64,000 nucleotides of DNA from Aestuariispira insulae (GTDB lineage Bacteria > Pseudomonadota > Alphaproteobacteria > UBA8366 > Aestuariispiraceae). This document shows positions 35,222 to 44,381 of this stretch, piece by piece. The DNA lies in assembly GCF_003385955.1 (NCBI RefSeq), contig NZ_QRDW01000001.1, positions 248,001-312,000 of the forward strand. The letters are read 5' to 3'. The translations under genes were made by a program, and so were the position numbers. Below the pieces are notes generated by a model, which was given only the letters and a program-made list of their open reading frames with translations, was not told where the DNA came from and did no database searches. Each line of letters opens with the position of its first letter. Position 1 is the first letter of the stretch.

Positions 35222-36541
35222 ATGAAACCAGCTGCCAGAACCCTCGCAGCAATCGACCTTCTCGACCGGCTGGATGAACCGGACAATATTCCGGTCGATA
35301 AACTGCTCGCCGACTGGGGCCGCCAGAACCGTTTTGCCGGCTCCAAAGACCGCAGCGCCATCGCCACCAAGGTCTATGGCGTGCTGCGCCGACGGGCCCA
35401 GTTGGATTGGTGGCTGCAGCGCGCCGGCGGCGACATCTCCAACCGGTCACGCCTGCTGGTCTGGTACAAGTTCCGCCGGGATATGCCGATGGAGCGGATT
35501 GAGGAAAATTTCGACGGCACCAACTATGCCCCCGAAAAATTAACCGAACGGGAAAAGCGTGTCCTGATTGAACTGGATGGCCAGCAACTGATGCATGGCT
35601 GCCAGCCGATCGCTGCGAAAGGCAACATCCCGGACTGGCTCGAAGAAAAAATGACCAAGCTTTATGGCAACAAGGTCATCGAGCATCTGGCCGCTTTCAA
35701 CCAGGAAGCGCCTGTTGATTTGCGTGTAAATACACTAAAATCCAGCCGCAGTGCCGCGATCAAGGCGTTGGAGGCCGAAGAGATTATTGTCGATCCGACC
35801 CGCCTCTCCCCCATCGGCCTGCGTTTGGAAAAGCGCCAGCCTTTGAGCGGCACCAAAAGTTTCCGCGATGGTCTGGTCGAGGTTCAGGACGAAGGTTCCC
35901 AACTGGCCGCATTACTGGCCGATACCAAACCCGGCCATAAGGTTGTGGATTTCTGCTGTGGTGCCGGCGGCAAGTCGCTGGCCATGGCCGCCGAGATGGA
36001 AAACAAAGGCCGGATCATCGCCTGCGACGTTTCCGAAGCCCGGTTGAAACGCGCAACCCAGCGGTTCAAGCGCGCCGGTGTCTTCACTGTTGAGACCCGC
36101 ACATTGTCTTCTGAACGCGATAAATGGATCAAACGCCGGGCCGGCAAGCTGGATGGCGGGTTTAACCGCGTCCTGGTCGACGCCCCCTGCTCCGGCAGCG
36201 GCACCTGGCGCCGGAACCCGGACCAGAAATGGCGCACCACCGAACAGGATCTGGAAGAGCTGAGCAAATTGCAGGCCTCGATCCTGGATTCATCGGCCCG
36301 CCTGGTCAGCCCCGGCGGCCGGCTGATTTATGTGACCTGCTCGATCTTTGAAGAGGAAAATGAGGCCCAGGTCGAACATTTCCTGAAAGAAAACAGCAGC
36401 TTTTTCCTGCATCCCATTGCCAAGATCTGGGGCGAGAAATTCCCCTCCCCCTGCCCGACCGACGCCGACACATTGCGTCTCAACCCGCTCGATCACGGCA
36501 CAGACGGTTTCTTCGTCGCCGTGATGGAACGTAAATTGTAA
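35222..36541 (+). CDS. RsmB/NOP-family RNA (cytosine-5) methyltransferase
   Basis: The 439-residue protein has an N-terminal NusB-like helical region (about 1-130) and a Rossmann methyltransferase domain with [19 protein letters not shown] for SAM binding. Two cysteines of the family, in [14 protein letters not shown] and [10 protein letters not shown], act in release and catalysis. It methylates cytosine C5 in RNA, probably 16S rRNA as RsmB does, though the divergence from RsmB leaves the site open. It is set between the GNAT gene and guaA, a typical order in alphaproteobacteria. Confidence 0.9.
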   Translation: MKPAARTLAAIDLLDRLDEPDNIPVDKLLADWGRQNRFAGSKDRSAIATKVYGVLRRRAQLDWWLQRAGGDISNRSRLLVWYKFRRDMPMERIEENFDGTNYAPEKLTEREKRVLIELDGQQLMHGCQPIAAKGNIPDWLEEKMTKLYGNKVIEHLAAFNQEAPVDLRVNTLKSSRSAAIKALEAEEIIVDPTRLSPIGLRLEKRQPLSGTKSFRDGLVEVQDEGSQLAALLADTKPGHKVVDFCCGAGGKSLAMAAEMENKGRIIACDVSEARLKRATQRFKRAGVFTVETRTLSSERDKWIKRRAGKLDGGFNRVLVDAPCSGSGTWRRNPDQKWRTTEQDLEELSKLQASILDSSARLVSPGGRLIYVTCSIFEEENEAQVEHFLKENSSFFLHPIAKIWGEKFPSPCPTDADTLRLNPLDHGTDGFFVAVMERKL

Positions 36542-36552
36542 AGGATCCGCCT

Positions 36553-38106
36553 ATGACCGATCGCATCCTGATCATCGATTTCGGCAGCCAGGTGACCCAG
36601 CTCATCGCCCGGCGCGTGCGCGAAAGCGGGGTCTATTCCGAAATCCACCCGTTCAACAGCGTAACCGACCAACTGTTGGAAGAATATGCACCCAAGGCGA
36701 TCATCCTGTCCGGCGGCCCGGCTTCTGTCACCTGGGAGGAAAGCCCGCGTGCTCCGGCCAAGGTCTTTGAAATGGGCGTACCGGTCCTGGGCATCTGCTA
36801 TGGCCAGCAGACCATGATGGAACAGCTGGGCGGCAAGGTGGAGACCTCGGATCATCGGGAATTTGGCCGCGCCTATGTTGAGATCAACAAAAACTGCGCG
36901 CTGTTCGATGGCGTGTGGGAGGTCGGCACCTCCGAACAAGTCTGGATGAGCCACGGCGACCGCGTGGGCAAACTGGCCCCCGGTTTTGAAGTGGTCGCCA
37001 CTTCTGAGGGCGCGCCCTATGCGGCCGTCGCCAACGAAGAGAAAAAGTTCTACGCGGTCCAGTTCCACCCGGAAGTAGTCCACACCCCCCATGGCGCGCA
37101 GCTGCTGAAAAACTTCACCCATAATGTGGCGGGCTGTTCCGGTGATTGGACCATGGCGGCCTTTAAGGAACAGGCGCTGGATGCCATCCGCAAACAGGTG
37201 GGTGACGGCAAGGTGATCTGCGGACTATCCGGTGGCGTCGACAGCTCTGTTGTGGCGGTCCTGCTGCATGAGGCCATCGGTGAACAGCTCACTTGCGTCT
37301 TTGTCGATACCGGCTTCATGCGGGCCGGTGAGTCGGAACAGGTGGTTTCCATGTTCCGCGACAATTACAATATTCAGTTGGTGCATCGCGATGCGTCCGA
37401 CGATTTCCTGGGCGCCATCGGCGACAGCATCGATCCGGAAGTGAAGCGCAAAGCGATCGGCAAGCTTTTCATCGATGTGTTCGAAGAAGAAGCCAAAAAA
37501 GTTGGCGGCGCTGACTTCCTGGCCCAGGGCACGCTTTATCCCGACGTGATCGAAAGCGTTTCCTTCACCGGCGGCCCGTCGGTCACGATCAAATCGCACC
37601 ATAATGTGGGCGGCCTGCCGGAACGGATGAACATGCAGCTGGTCGAGCCGCTGCGCGAACTGTTCAAGGATGAGGTCCGTGACCTGGGTCGCGAACTGGG
37701 CCTGCCGGACAGCTTTGTTGACCGCCACCCCTTCCCCGGCCCTGGGCTGGCGATCCGTATCCCGGGCCAGCCAATCAACCGAGAGAAACTGGACATCCTG
37801 CGCAAAGCCGACAGCATTTATCTGGAAGAAATCCGCAATGCTGGCCTCTACAACACCATCTGGCAGGCCTTTGCGGTGCTGCTGCCGGTGAAGACGGTCG
37901 GCGTGATGGGTGATGCCCGGACCCATGACTATGCCTGCGCGCTGCGGGCGGTGACCTCTACCGACGGGATGACGGCGGATTATTATCATTTCGACCATGA
38001 TTTCCTGAGCCGGGTCGCCAACCGGATCATCAATGAATGCCGCGGCATCAACCGGGTGACCTATGACATCACCTCAAAGCCGCCGGGCACCATTGAGTGG
38101 GAATAA
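36553..38106 (+). CDS. guaA: GMP synthase (glutamine-hydrolysing)
   Basis: The 517-residue enzyme makes GMP from XMP with glutamine and ATP. The N-terminal class I amidotransferase has Cys in [16 protein letters not shown] and His/Glu in [14 protein letters not shown]. The ATP pyrophosphatase domain begins at about 200 with the P-loop [15 protein letters not shown], and the C-terminal dimer domain ends in KPPGTIEWE. The ATG follows AAAGGATCC. It is the last gene of the guaB cluster, with a strong terminator behind it. Confidence 0.98.
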   Translation: MTDRILIIDFGSQVTQLIARRVRESGVYSEIHPFNSVTDQLLEEYAPKAIILSGGPASVTWEESPRAPAKVFEMGVPVLGICYGQQTMMEQLGGKVETSDHREFGRAYVEINKNCALFDGVWEVGTSEQVWMSHGDRVGKLAPGFEVVATSEGAPYAAVANEEKKFYAVQFHPEVVHTPHGAQLLKNFTHNVAGCSGDWTMAAFKEQALDAIRKQVGDGKVICGLSGGVDSSVVAVLLHEAIGEQLTCVFVDTGFMRAGESEQVVSMFRDNYNIQLVHRDASDDFLGAIGDSIDPEVKRKAIGKLFIDVFEEEAKKVGGADFLAQGTLYPDVIESVSFTGGPSVTIKSHHNVGGLPERMNMQLVEPLRELFKDEVRDLGRELGLPDSFVDRHPFPGPGLAIRIPGQPINREKLDILRKADSIYLEEIRNAGLYNTIWQAFAVLLPVKTVGVMGDARTHDYACALRAVTSTDGMTADYYHFDHDFLSRVANRIINECRGINRVTYDITSKPPGTIEWE

Positions 38107-38117
38107 GCAAAAACGAG

Positions 38118-38148
38118 AAAAGCGGCTTGATTTTCAGGCCGCTTTTTT
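38118..38148 (+). terminator. rho-independent terminator of guaA
   Basis: AAAAGCGGC and GCCGCTTTT form a 9-bp stem with an 11-nt loop, followed by a run of T. It lies 12 bp after the guaA stop. Confidence 0.85.
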
Positions 38149-38210
38149 CTTGTCATGCCGGGTGTAAACCTGCCAATTTTGCCCCTCATCCATCGCAATA
38201 GCCGAAAACC

Positions 38211-38426
38211 ATGACTTCGCTACAGAAAACCATCATCGCCGCCACCCTGACCTTGTTTTTCCTCTATCATGCGGTCACCGACACCGCCGCCGGGCATGGC
38301 CTGATGCCGATGAATGCGGAAAATGCGCTTTTGACCAATCTCAGCTATACGGTGCCGGTCTTCCTTTCTCTGATCTGGCTGTTGCGATCCTTGCGCGAAC
38401 TGGCCCATGACCGGGCCAAAAAATGA
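38211..38426 (+). CDS. small two-helix membrane protein
   Basis: The 71-residue product has two hydrophobic segments (IIAATLTLFFLYHAV and YTVPVFLSLIWLLRSL) joined by a polar loop and a basic C terminus (ELAHDRAKK). Its stop overlaps the start of the RNase T2 gene (ATGA, 4 bp), so the two are translationally coupled. The family is not recognised. A role in membrane passage or anchoring of the nuclease is possible but unproven. Confidence 0.65.
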   Translation: MTSLQKTIIAATLTLFFLYHAVTDTAAGHGLMPMNAENALLTNLSYTVPVFLSLIWLLRSLRELAHDRAKK

Positions 38427-39145
38427 AATATTCTCTCGCCGCGCTTTTTCTCTCCGCCATCGCCCTATCCAAGACCGGTTGGTCTGCGGATCCCGACATG
38501 GAATGGGTGCAGGCTTTGAGCTGGGAACCGGCATTTTGTGAAACCGTCAGCCACCGTCCGGTCGAATGCAAGACTGCACGCGAGGATGATTATGCCGCCA
38601 GCAACCTTGTGCTTCACGGGCTCTGGCCGGAAACCGGGCAATATTGCGGCGTTTCGGAAAAAAACCAACAGTTGGACAAGGACCGGCAATGGGCAAAATT
38701 ACCGGAAACGGAACTGCCCTTGCCCCTTCGGGATGAACTGGCCCAGAAAATGCCAGGGGTGGCTTCCCATCTGGACCGGCATGAATGGATAAAACATGGT
38801 ACCTGTTCAGGGTTGAACGCCGGGGGTTATTACCGGCTGTCCCTCGATTTGGTGGACGCCGCCGAAAAGTTGGAAACCACACGCCTGTTACGGGACAATA
38901 TCGGCAAGACCATCGCCTATCGGGATCTGTGTAACAGCCTGACCCATGATTTCGGTCCTGTCGGGCCACAAGCGGTCAAAGTCCGGCAAAAGAAAAGCGG
39001 TTCCCGTTTCAACCTTGTAGAGCTTCAATTCGCGCTGAAAACAGGCCCGGATGGTAAACTTAGGCTTTCGCGTGAAGATCTGCGCCCAATCCAGCCGATC
39101 AAATGCGATAACCGCAAATTGCATATCGATCCCAGCGGCCCGTGA
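38423..39145 (+). CDS. ribonuclease T2 family protein, exported
   Basis: The 240-residue protein has a signal peptide (YSLAALFLSAIALSKTGWSA) and both T2 active-site blocks: CAS I in LVLHGLWPE (residues around 62-70) and CAS II in HEWIKHGTC, each with a catalytic histidine. Six or more cysteines suit disulfides in the periplasm. Relatives such as E. coli RNase I degrade RNA in the periplasm non-specifically. It is coupled to the small membrane protein upstream by a 4-bp overlap. Confidence 0.92.
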   Translation: MKYSLAALFLSAIALSKTGWSADPDMEWVQALSWEPAFCETVSHRPVECKTAREDDYAASNLVLHGLWPETGQYCGVSEKNQQLDKDRQWAKLPETELPLPLRDELAQKMPGVASHLDRHEWIKHGTCSGLNAGGYYRLSLDLVDAAEKLETTRLLRDNIGKTIAYRDLCNSLTHDFGPVGPQAVKVRQKKSGSRFNLVELQFALKTGPDGKLRLSREDLRPIQPIKCDNRKLHIDPSGP

Positions 39146-39182
39146 TATCATCAGGCCTCCGGCCATGTAAGGAAGACGCCAC

Positions 39183-40307
39183 ATGCGAATGAAACGGAAA
39201 ATCTCACGTCGCCAATTTAACCGCTTTGCGCTGGCCGGATGTGCCGCCGCCTTGACGAAGGGGGCCACCATTTCCGACGCAACAACAAACGATCTTGATT
39301 TGACCGGTTTCTATGTGCCGGAGGAACGAGAAGACCACCTGCGCACCTTCATGCAATGGCCGGTCAGCAAGCGGGTCCATCCCGACCCCGTTTTCCGCGA
39401 GATGATCCAGCAAACCATAGCCGATATTGCCAATACGATCGTTGATTTTGAACCTGTGGTTCTGATGATGGATCGGAAATATGCCATGGATGCCAGACGC
39501 AAACTGGATCCAAAAATTGAGATCTGGGATATTCCGACAGATGATCTATGGTGCCGGGATTCCGGCCCTCTCTTCCTGATTCATGAAGATGGCCGCCAGA
39601 TGATCAGCCATATGAACTTCAACGGCTGGGGCAATAAGCAGACTCATGGCAATGACGGCAAAATCGCCCGCCGTGTCGCCGAGCGGCTGGGCCTGCCGCT
39701 CTTTGACAATGGCATTGTCGGGGAACCCGGCGGTATTGAAGCCGATGGTGAAGGCACCTTGATCGCCAATGAAAGCTGTTGGGTGAATCCCAACCGCAAC
39801 AGCCAGTCCCGTGATGTCATCGAAGCCAAACTGTTGGAAGCCTATGGTGCGGATAAGATGATCTGGGCCCCCGGTGTCAAAGGCATGGACATTACCGATG
39901 ACCATATCGATGCCACGGCCCGCTTTGTGGCGCCCGGCCATGTGCTGATCCAACTGCCGGAAGGGCCGGATGTCTTCCCGCCCTTCAGTCAATCCATATA
40001 CAGAACATTGGAAATTCTAGAGAACGCGACGGATGCCAAGGGCCGCAGACTGGAAATCACCAAAATACCCGAACCCGTGAATGTGCGGGTCGAATCCGAG
40101 GATTTTCTGGCATCCTATGTAAACTATTATGTTTGCAACGGAGCGGTTGTCTGCTCCCAGTTCGGCGACCCAGAAACCGATGAAATTGCCCGACAGGCTC
40201 TCGGCGATCTTTACCCGGACCGGGAGGTGATCGCACTCAATGTCGATCCGCTGGGCGAAACGGGGGGAGGCATCCATTGCGCCACCCAACAACAGCCAGC
40301 CAGCTGA
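39183..40307 (+). CDS. agmatine deiminase / peptidyl-arginine deiminase family protein with Tat signal
   Basis: The 374-residue product belongs to the PAD_porph/agmatine deiminase family. Active-site elements are DLWCRDSGPLF, GGIEADGEGT, the DDHIDATARF histidine and the nucleophilic cysteine in GGGIHCATQQQP near the C terminus. Family enzymes hydrolyse guanidino groups to ureido groups. Unusually, the N terminus carries a twin-arginine signal (SRRQFNRFALAGCAAAL), with LAGC also fitting a lipobox, so the folded enzyme is likely exported by Tat and perhaps lipid-anchored. Most agmatine deiminases are cytosolic. Its exported neighbour RNase T2 lies 37 bp upstream. Substrate could be agmatine or peptidyl arginine. 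Confidence 0.88.
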   Translation: MRMKRKISRRQFNRFALAGCAAALTKGATISDATTNDLDLTGFYVPEEREDHLRTFMQWPVSKRVHPDPVFREMIQQTIADIANTIVDFEPVVLMMDRKYAMDARRKLDPKIEIWDIPTDDLWCRDSGPLFLIHEDGRQMISHMNFNGWGNKQTHGNDGKIARRVAERLGLPLFDNGIVGEPGGIEADGEGTLIANESCWVNPNRNSQSRDVIEAKLLEAYGADKMIWAPGVKGMDITDDHIDATARFVAPGHVLIQLPEGPDVFPPFSQSIYRTLEILENATDAKGRRLEITKIPEPVNVRVESEDFLASYVNYYVCNGAVVCSQFGDPETDEIARQALGDLYPDREVIALNVDPLGETGGGIHCATQQQPAS

Positions 40308-40328
40308 CACCGCCCCTATTCCGTTTCA

Positions 40329-40775
40329 TCAAGATCGCGCCGTATCCATGACGATGGTCACCGGCCCGTCATTGAGCAGCTGCACCTTCATATCCGCACC
40401 AAAGCGCCCCTTCTCAACCGGCAACCCCAAACGGGACAGCTCCGCACAAAGTGCCTCATAGAGCTGTTCCCCCTTCTCGGGCGGGGCCGCCTTGGAAAAG
40501 CCGGGCCGGTTTCCCTTGCGCCATTCCCCAGCCAGGGTAAACTGGCTGACCACCAGGGCCGATCCGCCGATATCCTGGATCGACCGGTTCATCTTGCCCT
40601 GATCATCTTCAAAGATCCGCATTTTAGCGATCTTGCCGGCGAGATAACTCACTTCCTGGTCGCTATCATCTGGTTCGCCGCAAACCAGGATCAGCAGACC
40701 GGCGCCGATGGCGCCGGTTGTCTCCCCCTCTACTGTGACCGAAGCTTCCGCCACGCGTTGCAATACGATCTTCAC
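40329..40775 (-). CDS. dtd: D-aminoacyl-tRNA deacylase
   Basis: The 148-residue protein matches Dtd along its length: [17 protein letters not shown], the catalytic SQFTLAG motif (around residue 79), [14 protein letters not shown] and the C-terminal [12 protein letters not shown], the variant of the NxPxT loop. It hydrolyses D-amino acids and glycine wrongly charged onto tRNA and so acts in translation quality control. It converges on the agmatine-deiminase-like gene; the XRE regulator gene is 3 bp upstream, so it may be transcribed with it. Confidence 0.96.
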   Translation of the reverse strand: MKIVLQRVAEASVTVEGETTGAIGAGLLILVCGEPDDSDQEVSYLAGKIAKMRIFEDDQGKMNRSIQDIGGSALVVSQFTLAGEWRKGNRPGFSKAAPPEKGEQLYEALCAELSRLGLPVEKGRFGADMKVQLLNDGPVTIVMDTARS

Positions 40776-40778
40776 GCC

Positions 40779-41054
40779 TCAGCTCCCCTTCTTCACACCT
40801 TCAAACATGCTTTTCAACAGCTCAGGCTTGACCGCCAGCGGATCGCCAGGGCTGGCCTCGAACTCAAGCAACTCCCCTGGCTGGCATTTCAACACCTGGC
40901 AAATCTTTGCCAGGGTGTCGAACCGGACCCCTTTGACCTTGCCGGATTTCAGCATGGACAGATTTTGCTCACTAATGCCGATCTTTTCCGCCAAGTCTTT
41001 GGATTTCATTTTGCGCTGAGCCAGCATCACATCAAGCCTGACGATAATTCTCAT
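40779..41054 (-). CDS. XRE-family regulator paired with DUF2975 protein
   Basis: The 91-residue product is a single helix-turn-helix protein: MRIIVRLDVMLAQRKMKSKDLAEKIG... with recognition helix around SEQNLSMLKSGK and the closing LAKICQVLKCQPGELLEF. This is the YozG-like XRE subgroup that is regularly encoded with a DUF2975 membrane protein, here directly upstream with a one-base overlap of stop and start. Such regulators usually control their own operon. A dyad in the promoter (41619-41637) is the probable operator. Confidence 0.9.
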   Translation of the reverse strand: MRIIVRLDVMLAQRKMKSKDLAEKIGISEQNLSMLKSGKVKGVRFDTLAKICQVLKCQPGELLEFEASPGDPLAVKPELLKSMFEGVKKGS

Positions 41055-41608
41055 CAGACAATCTCCCGGTTTTCACGCACGGCTTTTGCCCCTTCATTCA
41101 AGGTCCAGGCCACCACCAGCATGACCGCACCCAGCAGCACCTGGAACAGATCATCAGAACTGACATCAATCTCCAACACACGCTGCCCGACAGGATTATT
41201 CATCGTCAACAAAACCGTAATGACCCCGCCCACAAGCGGCTTGGCCAGCATGTAGATCAAAAGACTAATGCTGAAAGCCCTCAGGTGAGCGGTCGTCTCA
41301 ACCTCAAACATCTCGCCACGCTGATAGGCCGCAAACAATTTTTGCAGCCGCCAGATGCCATACAACAAGATACCCTGGCTTACCATGGTCACCAGAAAAC
41401 AGCTAATTTTCTGCCAGATATCCAAAGTTGCCATATCAACCAACCCCATGCCTTCGACTTCGGCGATCACAGACATCTTTTCCGGCATGATCCAAAAAAC
41501 CCCAATGAAAACCGGACTGACAATGATGACCAACCAACAAAGCACCATCAAGACAGTACTGACCCGCTTGATCTTGCTCAAATTTTCCTGCATCGGCTCC
41601 ACTTTCAA
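41054..41608 (-). CDS. DUF2975 membrane protein
   Basis: The 184-residue protein has four predicted membrane helices (starting VLMVLCWLVIIVSPVFIG, then LVTMVSQGILLYG, LLIYMLAKPLVGGVITVLL, and LLGAVMLVVAWTL) and the typical DUF2975 link RLQKLFAAYQRGEMFEVETTAHLR between helices two and three. The family function is unknown; it occurs with XRE regulators as here, probably as a membrane partner of the same system. The gene starts shortly after an inverted repeat at 41619-41637. Confidence 0.88.
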   Translation of the reverse strand: MKVEPMQENLSKIKRVSTVLMVLCWLVIIVSPVFIGVFWIMPEKMSVIAEVEGMGLVDMATLDIWQKISCFLVTMVSQGILLYGIWRLQKLFAAYQRGEMFEVETTAHLRAFSISLLIYMLAKPLVGGVITVLLTMNNPVGQRVLEIDVSSDDLFQVLLGAVMLVVAWTLNEGAKAVRENREIV

Positions 41609-41618
41609 AATTTAATTT

Positions 41619-41637
41619 ATTAATGCTTTACATTAAT
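41619..41637. promoter_or_regulatory. dyad operator upstream of the DUF2975-XRE operon
   Basis: ATTAATG-CTTTA-CATTAAT is a perfect 7-bp inverted repeat in the AT-rich stretch 11 bp before the DUF2975 ATG. The position fits autoregulation by the XRE protein. Confidence 0.5.
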
Positions 41638-41653
41638 TTTTTCGCGTGGCAAC

Positions 41654-41682
41654 AAAAAAAATCGGCTGCCGAAGCAGCCGAT
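41654..41682 (-). terminator. rho-independent terminator of rlmE
   Basis: On the minus strand ATCGGCTGC-TTCG-GCAGCCGAT is followed by a run of seven T's. It lies 27 bp after the rlmE stop. Confidence 0.88.
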
Positions 41683-41708
41683 CCGCTAAGCCGGTGGATC
41701 TATAAGAG

Positions 41709-42458
41709 TCAGACGTTGCCATCCCCTTTGAACCCAGTGGCTACAACATACATTTCCGCCGATTCCTTGCGGCTGGATTTTGGCTTAAAATGCGCCACTT
41801 TGGTGAAATTCTGTTTTAGCAGGTTCAACAAACTCTGTTCCGTGCCACCAGCAAAAACCTTGGCAGAGAAACTGCCACCGGGCTTTAAAACCTCCAGCGC
41901 AAAATGTATGGCCAGCTCAACCAGGCCAACAATACGCAAGTGATCGGTTGGCGAATGACCGGTCGTGGCGGGGGCCATATCAGACAACACAACATCCACA
42001 GGCCCGCCCAATTCCGCCTTCAGGCGTTCGGGGGCATCATCATCATTGAAATCCCCAACCAAAAGGGTGGCACCGGGGATAGGTTCCACTTCAAGCAAAT
42101 CGATCCCAACCACATCCCCCTTACCGCCGATGCGTTCCTGGGCAACCTGGACCCAGCCGCCGGGCGCACAGCCCAGATCCACGACAGTCTGACCCGGTCG
42201 AAGGAAATCATATTTATCATCAATTTCGATCAGTTTGAACGCCGCCCGGCTCCGGTACCCCAGTCGTTTGGCCTCCGAGACATAGGGGTCATTCAATTGA
42301 CGATCCAGCCACCGGGTGGAAGAAATTTTCCTCTTTTTGGCCGTTTTTACGCGCACCCTTGTATAGCGGCTGTCCGTGATATGCTCCACGACACCGGCAT
42401 TTTTCTTGCCCGACGGTTTTTTCGCACCCGTCTTTTTTCCGCGCTTGTCACTGGCCAT
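41709..42458 (-). CDS. rlmE: 23S rRNA (uridine-2'-O)-methyltransferase RlmE
   Basis: From ATG 42458 the product has 249 residues: a basic N-terminal tail of about 50 residues ([18 protein letters not shown]) and the FtsJ/RrmJ core. SAM binding is at [17 protein letters not shown], and the catalytic K-D-K-E tetrad is in SRAAFKL, LSDMAP, FSAKVF and SAEMYVV. RlmE methylates U2552 (E. coli number) of 23S rRNA on the 50S particle. The 5' part overlaps the Ppx/GppA gene by 11 bp, so they are transcribed together. Confidence 0.95.
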   Translation of the reverse strand: MASDKRGKKTGAKKPSGKKNAGVVEHITDSRYTRVRVKTAKKRKISSTRWLDRQLNDPYVSEAKRLGYRSRAAFKLIEIDDKYDFLRPGQTVVDLGCAPGGWVQVAQERIGGKGDVVGIDLLEVEPIPGATLLVGDFNDDDAPERLKAELGGPVDVVLSDMAPATTGHSPTDHLRIVGLVELAIHFALEVLKPGGSFSAKVFAGGTEQSLLNLLKQNFTKVAHFKPKSSRKESAEMYVVATGFKGDGNV

Positions 42459-43497
42459 GGTATTTCTTTCTCGATTCCCGATCCGCCTCAAACATCAGAT
42501 CCTGCAGGATTCCTTCCCGAATTCCGCGGTCCGCAACACTTAATGAACCAACCGGCCAACATTTGCAAATCGCGGAAAAGATAATACAGCCTGCCAATAC
42601 TAAATCCGCGCGATCCCGACCGATGCAGGGATGCTTGATCCGTTCATCCAGCGGCATCTGGCGCAACCGGTCGCTGATCGCCTGCGCAGCCTCGAAGGAA
42701 AGGCGGCTGCCATCTACATCAGCACGGTTATAGCGTGGCAAGGCCTGGTGGATGCCGCTCAGTGTCGTAACCGTCCCGGAGGTGCCAACCATCTGAACCC
42801 GCCCTTGCTCAATCCGATCAGAAATATCATTGCGTTTGCAAAAATCGGAAAAAGCATCCGCAACAGACATCACCCATTGATCATAAGCCTGCTGCCCTAA
42901 CTCGCCGGGCCCAATCTTTTCTCCCAGAGTGACGACACCATATGGGATCGAGAGGCTGTCAATGATCGACGGTATCTCCGCTTTTGCATCCAGAAAAATC
43001 ACCTGTGTGCTGCCGCCGCCGATATCAAAAATCAGCGCATAGTCATCCCGCCGGTTCAATAGTGGCACACAGCCACTGATGGCCAACCTGGCCTCTTCAA
43101 CGGGATCAATGACTTCCAGTAAAAGACCAGTCTCATCCAGGACACGGTCCAGAAACTGCTGCTGATTGGTTGCCAGGCGGCAGGCCTGTGTTGCAATGGC
43201 CCTGAAACGATCCACTCCGCGCTTTTTCATCTTGGCCGCACAAGCGCCAAGCGTCTTAATCGCCCGCAATTGGGCCGCCTCAGACAGACGCCCTGTTTGG
43301 CCGACCCCCTCGCCCAACCGGACCACTCGGGAAAAAGAATCGATTACCCGGAAGCTCCCTGCGGTCGGCCGCGCCACCAGCAAACGACAGTTATGGGTGC
43401 CAAGATCCAGTGCCGCATATGTATGCGCCCAACGCCCTGTGGAGGGCATGAAACGTGACCTCGGCGAAATGCGCCGCTGCTTGATGCGGTTGCTCAT
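42448..43497 (-). CDS. Ppx/GppA family phosphatase
   Basis: The 349-residue protein has the actin-like fold of exopolyphosphatase and guanosine pentaphosphate phosphatase: [17 protein letters not shown] (P-loop 1), [29 protein letters not shown] and [13 protein letters not shown]. At 349 residues it is the short alphaproteobacterial form without the C-terminal HD-like part of E. coli Ppx. It may split polyphosphate or pppGpp. It overlaps rlmE by 11 bp, a common pairing in this class. Confidence 0.92.
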   Translation of the reverse strand: MSNRIKQRRISPRSRFMPSTGRWAHTYAALDLGTHNCRLLVARPTAGSFRVIDSFSRVVRLGEGVGQTGRLSEAAQLRAIKTLGACAAKMKKRGVDRFRAIATQACRLATNQQQFLDRVLDETGLLLEVIDPVEEARLAISGCVPLLNRRDDYALIFDIGGGSTQVIFLDAKAEIPSIIDSLSIPYGVVTLGEKIGPGELGQQAYDQWVMSVADAFSDFCKRNDISDRIEQGRVQMVGTSGTVTTLSGIHQALPRYNRADVDGSRLSFEAAQAISDRLRQMPLDERIKHPCIGRDRADLVLAGCIIFSAICKCWPVGSLSVADRGIREGILQDLMFEADRESRKKYHGQ

Positions 43498-43716
43498 AGG
43501 CGTTCCAAACGATCCAATTTAGGCAATTGCACCGAACGCCCTTCAATTTTACCAATCATCAGCAAAGATTAGTGCATGGGATGCCCCGGTGCAAAAGATT
43601 GCTGCAACATAACCGTGGATGGTCCTCGTCACCGCCCGTTTCGCGACTTACACCCTCACGCATGCGGCACAGACAAAAAAAGTCCGGCAAAAAGCAATTT
43701 TCTTTTGTTTTCACTC

Positions 43717-43745
43717 TTGACCCCGCTGGCCTGGAAAGCTAAAAA
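43717..43745 (+). promoter_or_regulatory. candidate promoter of tRNA-Gln
   Basis: TTGACC (43717-43722) and TAAAAA (43740-43745) are 17 bp apart, about 30 bp upstream of the tRNA 5' end. The remaining stretch from 43498 to 43716 shows no gene. Confidence 0.5.
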
Positions 43746-43774
43746 CCGGCCACCCGATGATCGGGACCTACTGT

Positions 43775-43848
43775 TGGGAGATCGTCTAATGGTAGGACTA
43801 CGGACTCTGACTCCGTCAATCGTGGTTCGAATCCACGTCTCCCAGCCA
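43775..43848 (+). tRNA. tRNA-Gln(CTG)
   Basis: The 74-nt gene has acceptor stem TGGGAGA/TCTCCCA with encoded CCA. The anticodon stem ACGGA/TCCGT holds the loop CTCTGAC, giving anticodon CTG (glutamine codon CAG). The T-arm contains GGTTCGAATCC. Confidence 0.97.
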
Positions 43849-43850
43849 AC

Positions 43851-43883
43851 AAGCCCTTGAAAACATCACGTTTTCAAGGGCTT
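43851..43883 (+). terminator. terminator of tRNA-Gln
   Basis: A perfect 14-bp stem (AAGCCCTTGAAAAC, loop ATCAC, GTTTTCAAGGGCTT) is followed by TTATTTTT, starting three bases after the tRNA. Confidence 0.9.
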
Positions 43884-43922
43884 TTATTTTTCAACTGCGT
43901 TCCGGGATTCTTGAGCCTGTCG

Positions 43923-44381
43923 TTACAGGGCCTTAACCATCAGCAAGCGCCCTTCGTTACGATAACCATGACGCTGATAAAACCGTTCCAGCCCTTGCTC
44001 CTTCCGCCCCGTCGCAGTCAAAACAACTTGTATATCAGCGATCCCTCGGTCCCGGCACCAGTCTTCCGCTGCAGCCAAGAGAATATACGATATCCCCCTG
44101 CCCCGCATTTCCGGCCGTATATAAAGATCTTCGATCTCGGCAGCCCAGCCATATTCCAGGCCATGAGTCGCTGTCGCTGTAACAAATCCGAAAATTTGGC
44201 CTTCACCTTCGCAAACCAGGAATGTTGCCCGTTCATCAGCCAACATCACCATTAGGTTTCGCGTGATCTGCTTGACGGCGACATCTATCCCTTCTTCCTC
44301 AAAGAACTGCGACACCAAGTGAACGAGCTCTTCCCTATCTTCGTCCCGGGCCTCCCGAACAGCCCGTTCAGACATGATCAT
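43923..44381 (-). CDS. GNAT-family N-acetyltransferase
   Basis: The product of about 152 residues has the GNAT fold: REARDEDREELVHLVSQFF first, the central AAEIEDLYIRPEMRGRGISYILL with the acetyl-CoA binding RGRGIS, and LERFYQRHGYRNEGRLLMVK at the end. The start (ATG 44381, with ATG 44375 as an alternative) overlaps the end of the nucleosidase gene, so translation is coupled to it. The acceptor substrate is unknown. Confidence 0.85.
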   Translation of the reverse strand: MIMSERAVREARDEDREELVHLVSQFFEEEGIDVAVKQITRNLMVMLADERATFLVCEGEGQIFGFVTATATHGLEYGWAAEIEDLYIRPEMRGRGISYILLAAAEDWCRDRGIADIQVVLTATGRKEQGLERFYQRHGYRNEGRLLMVKAL

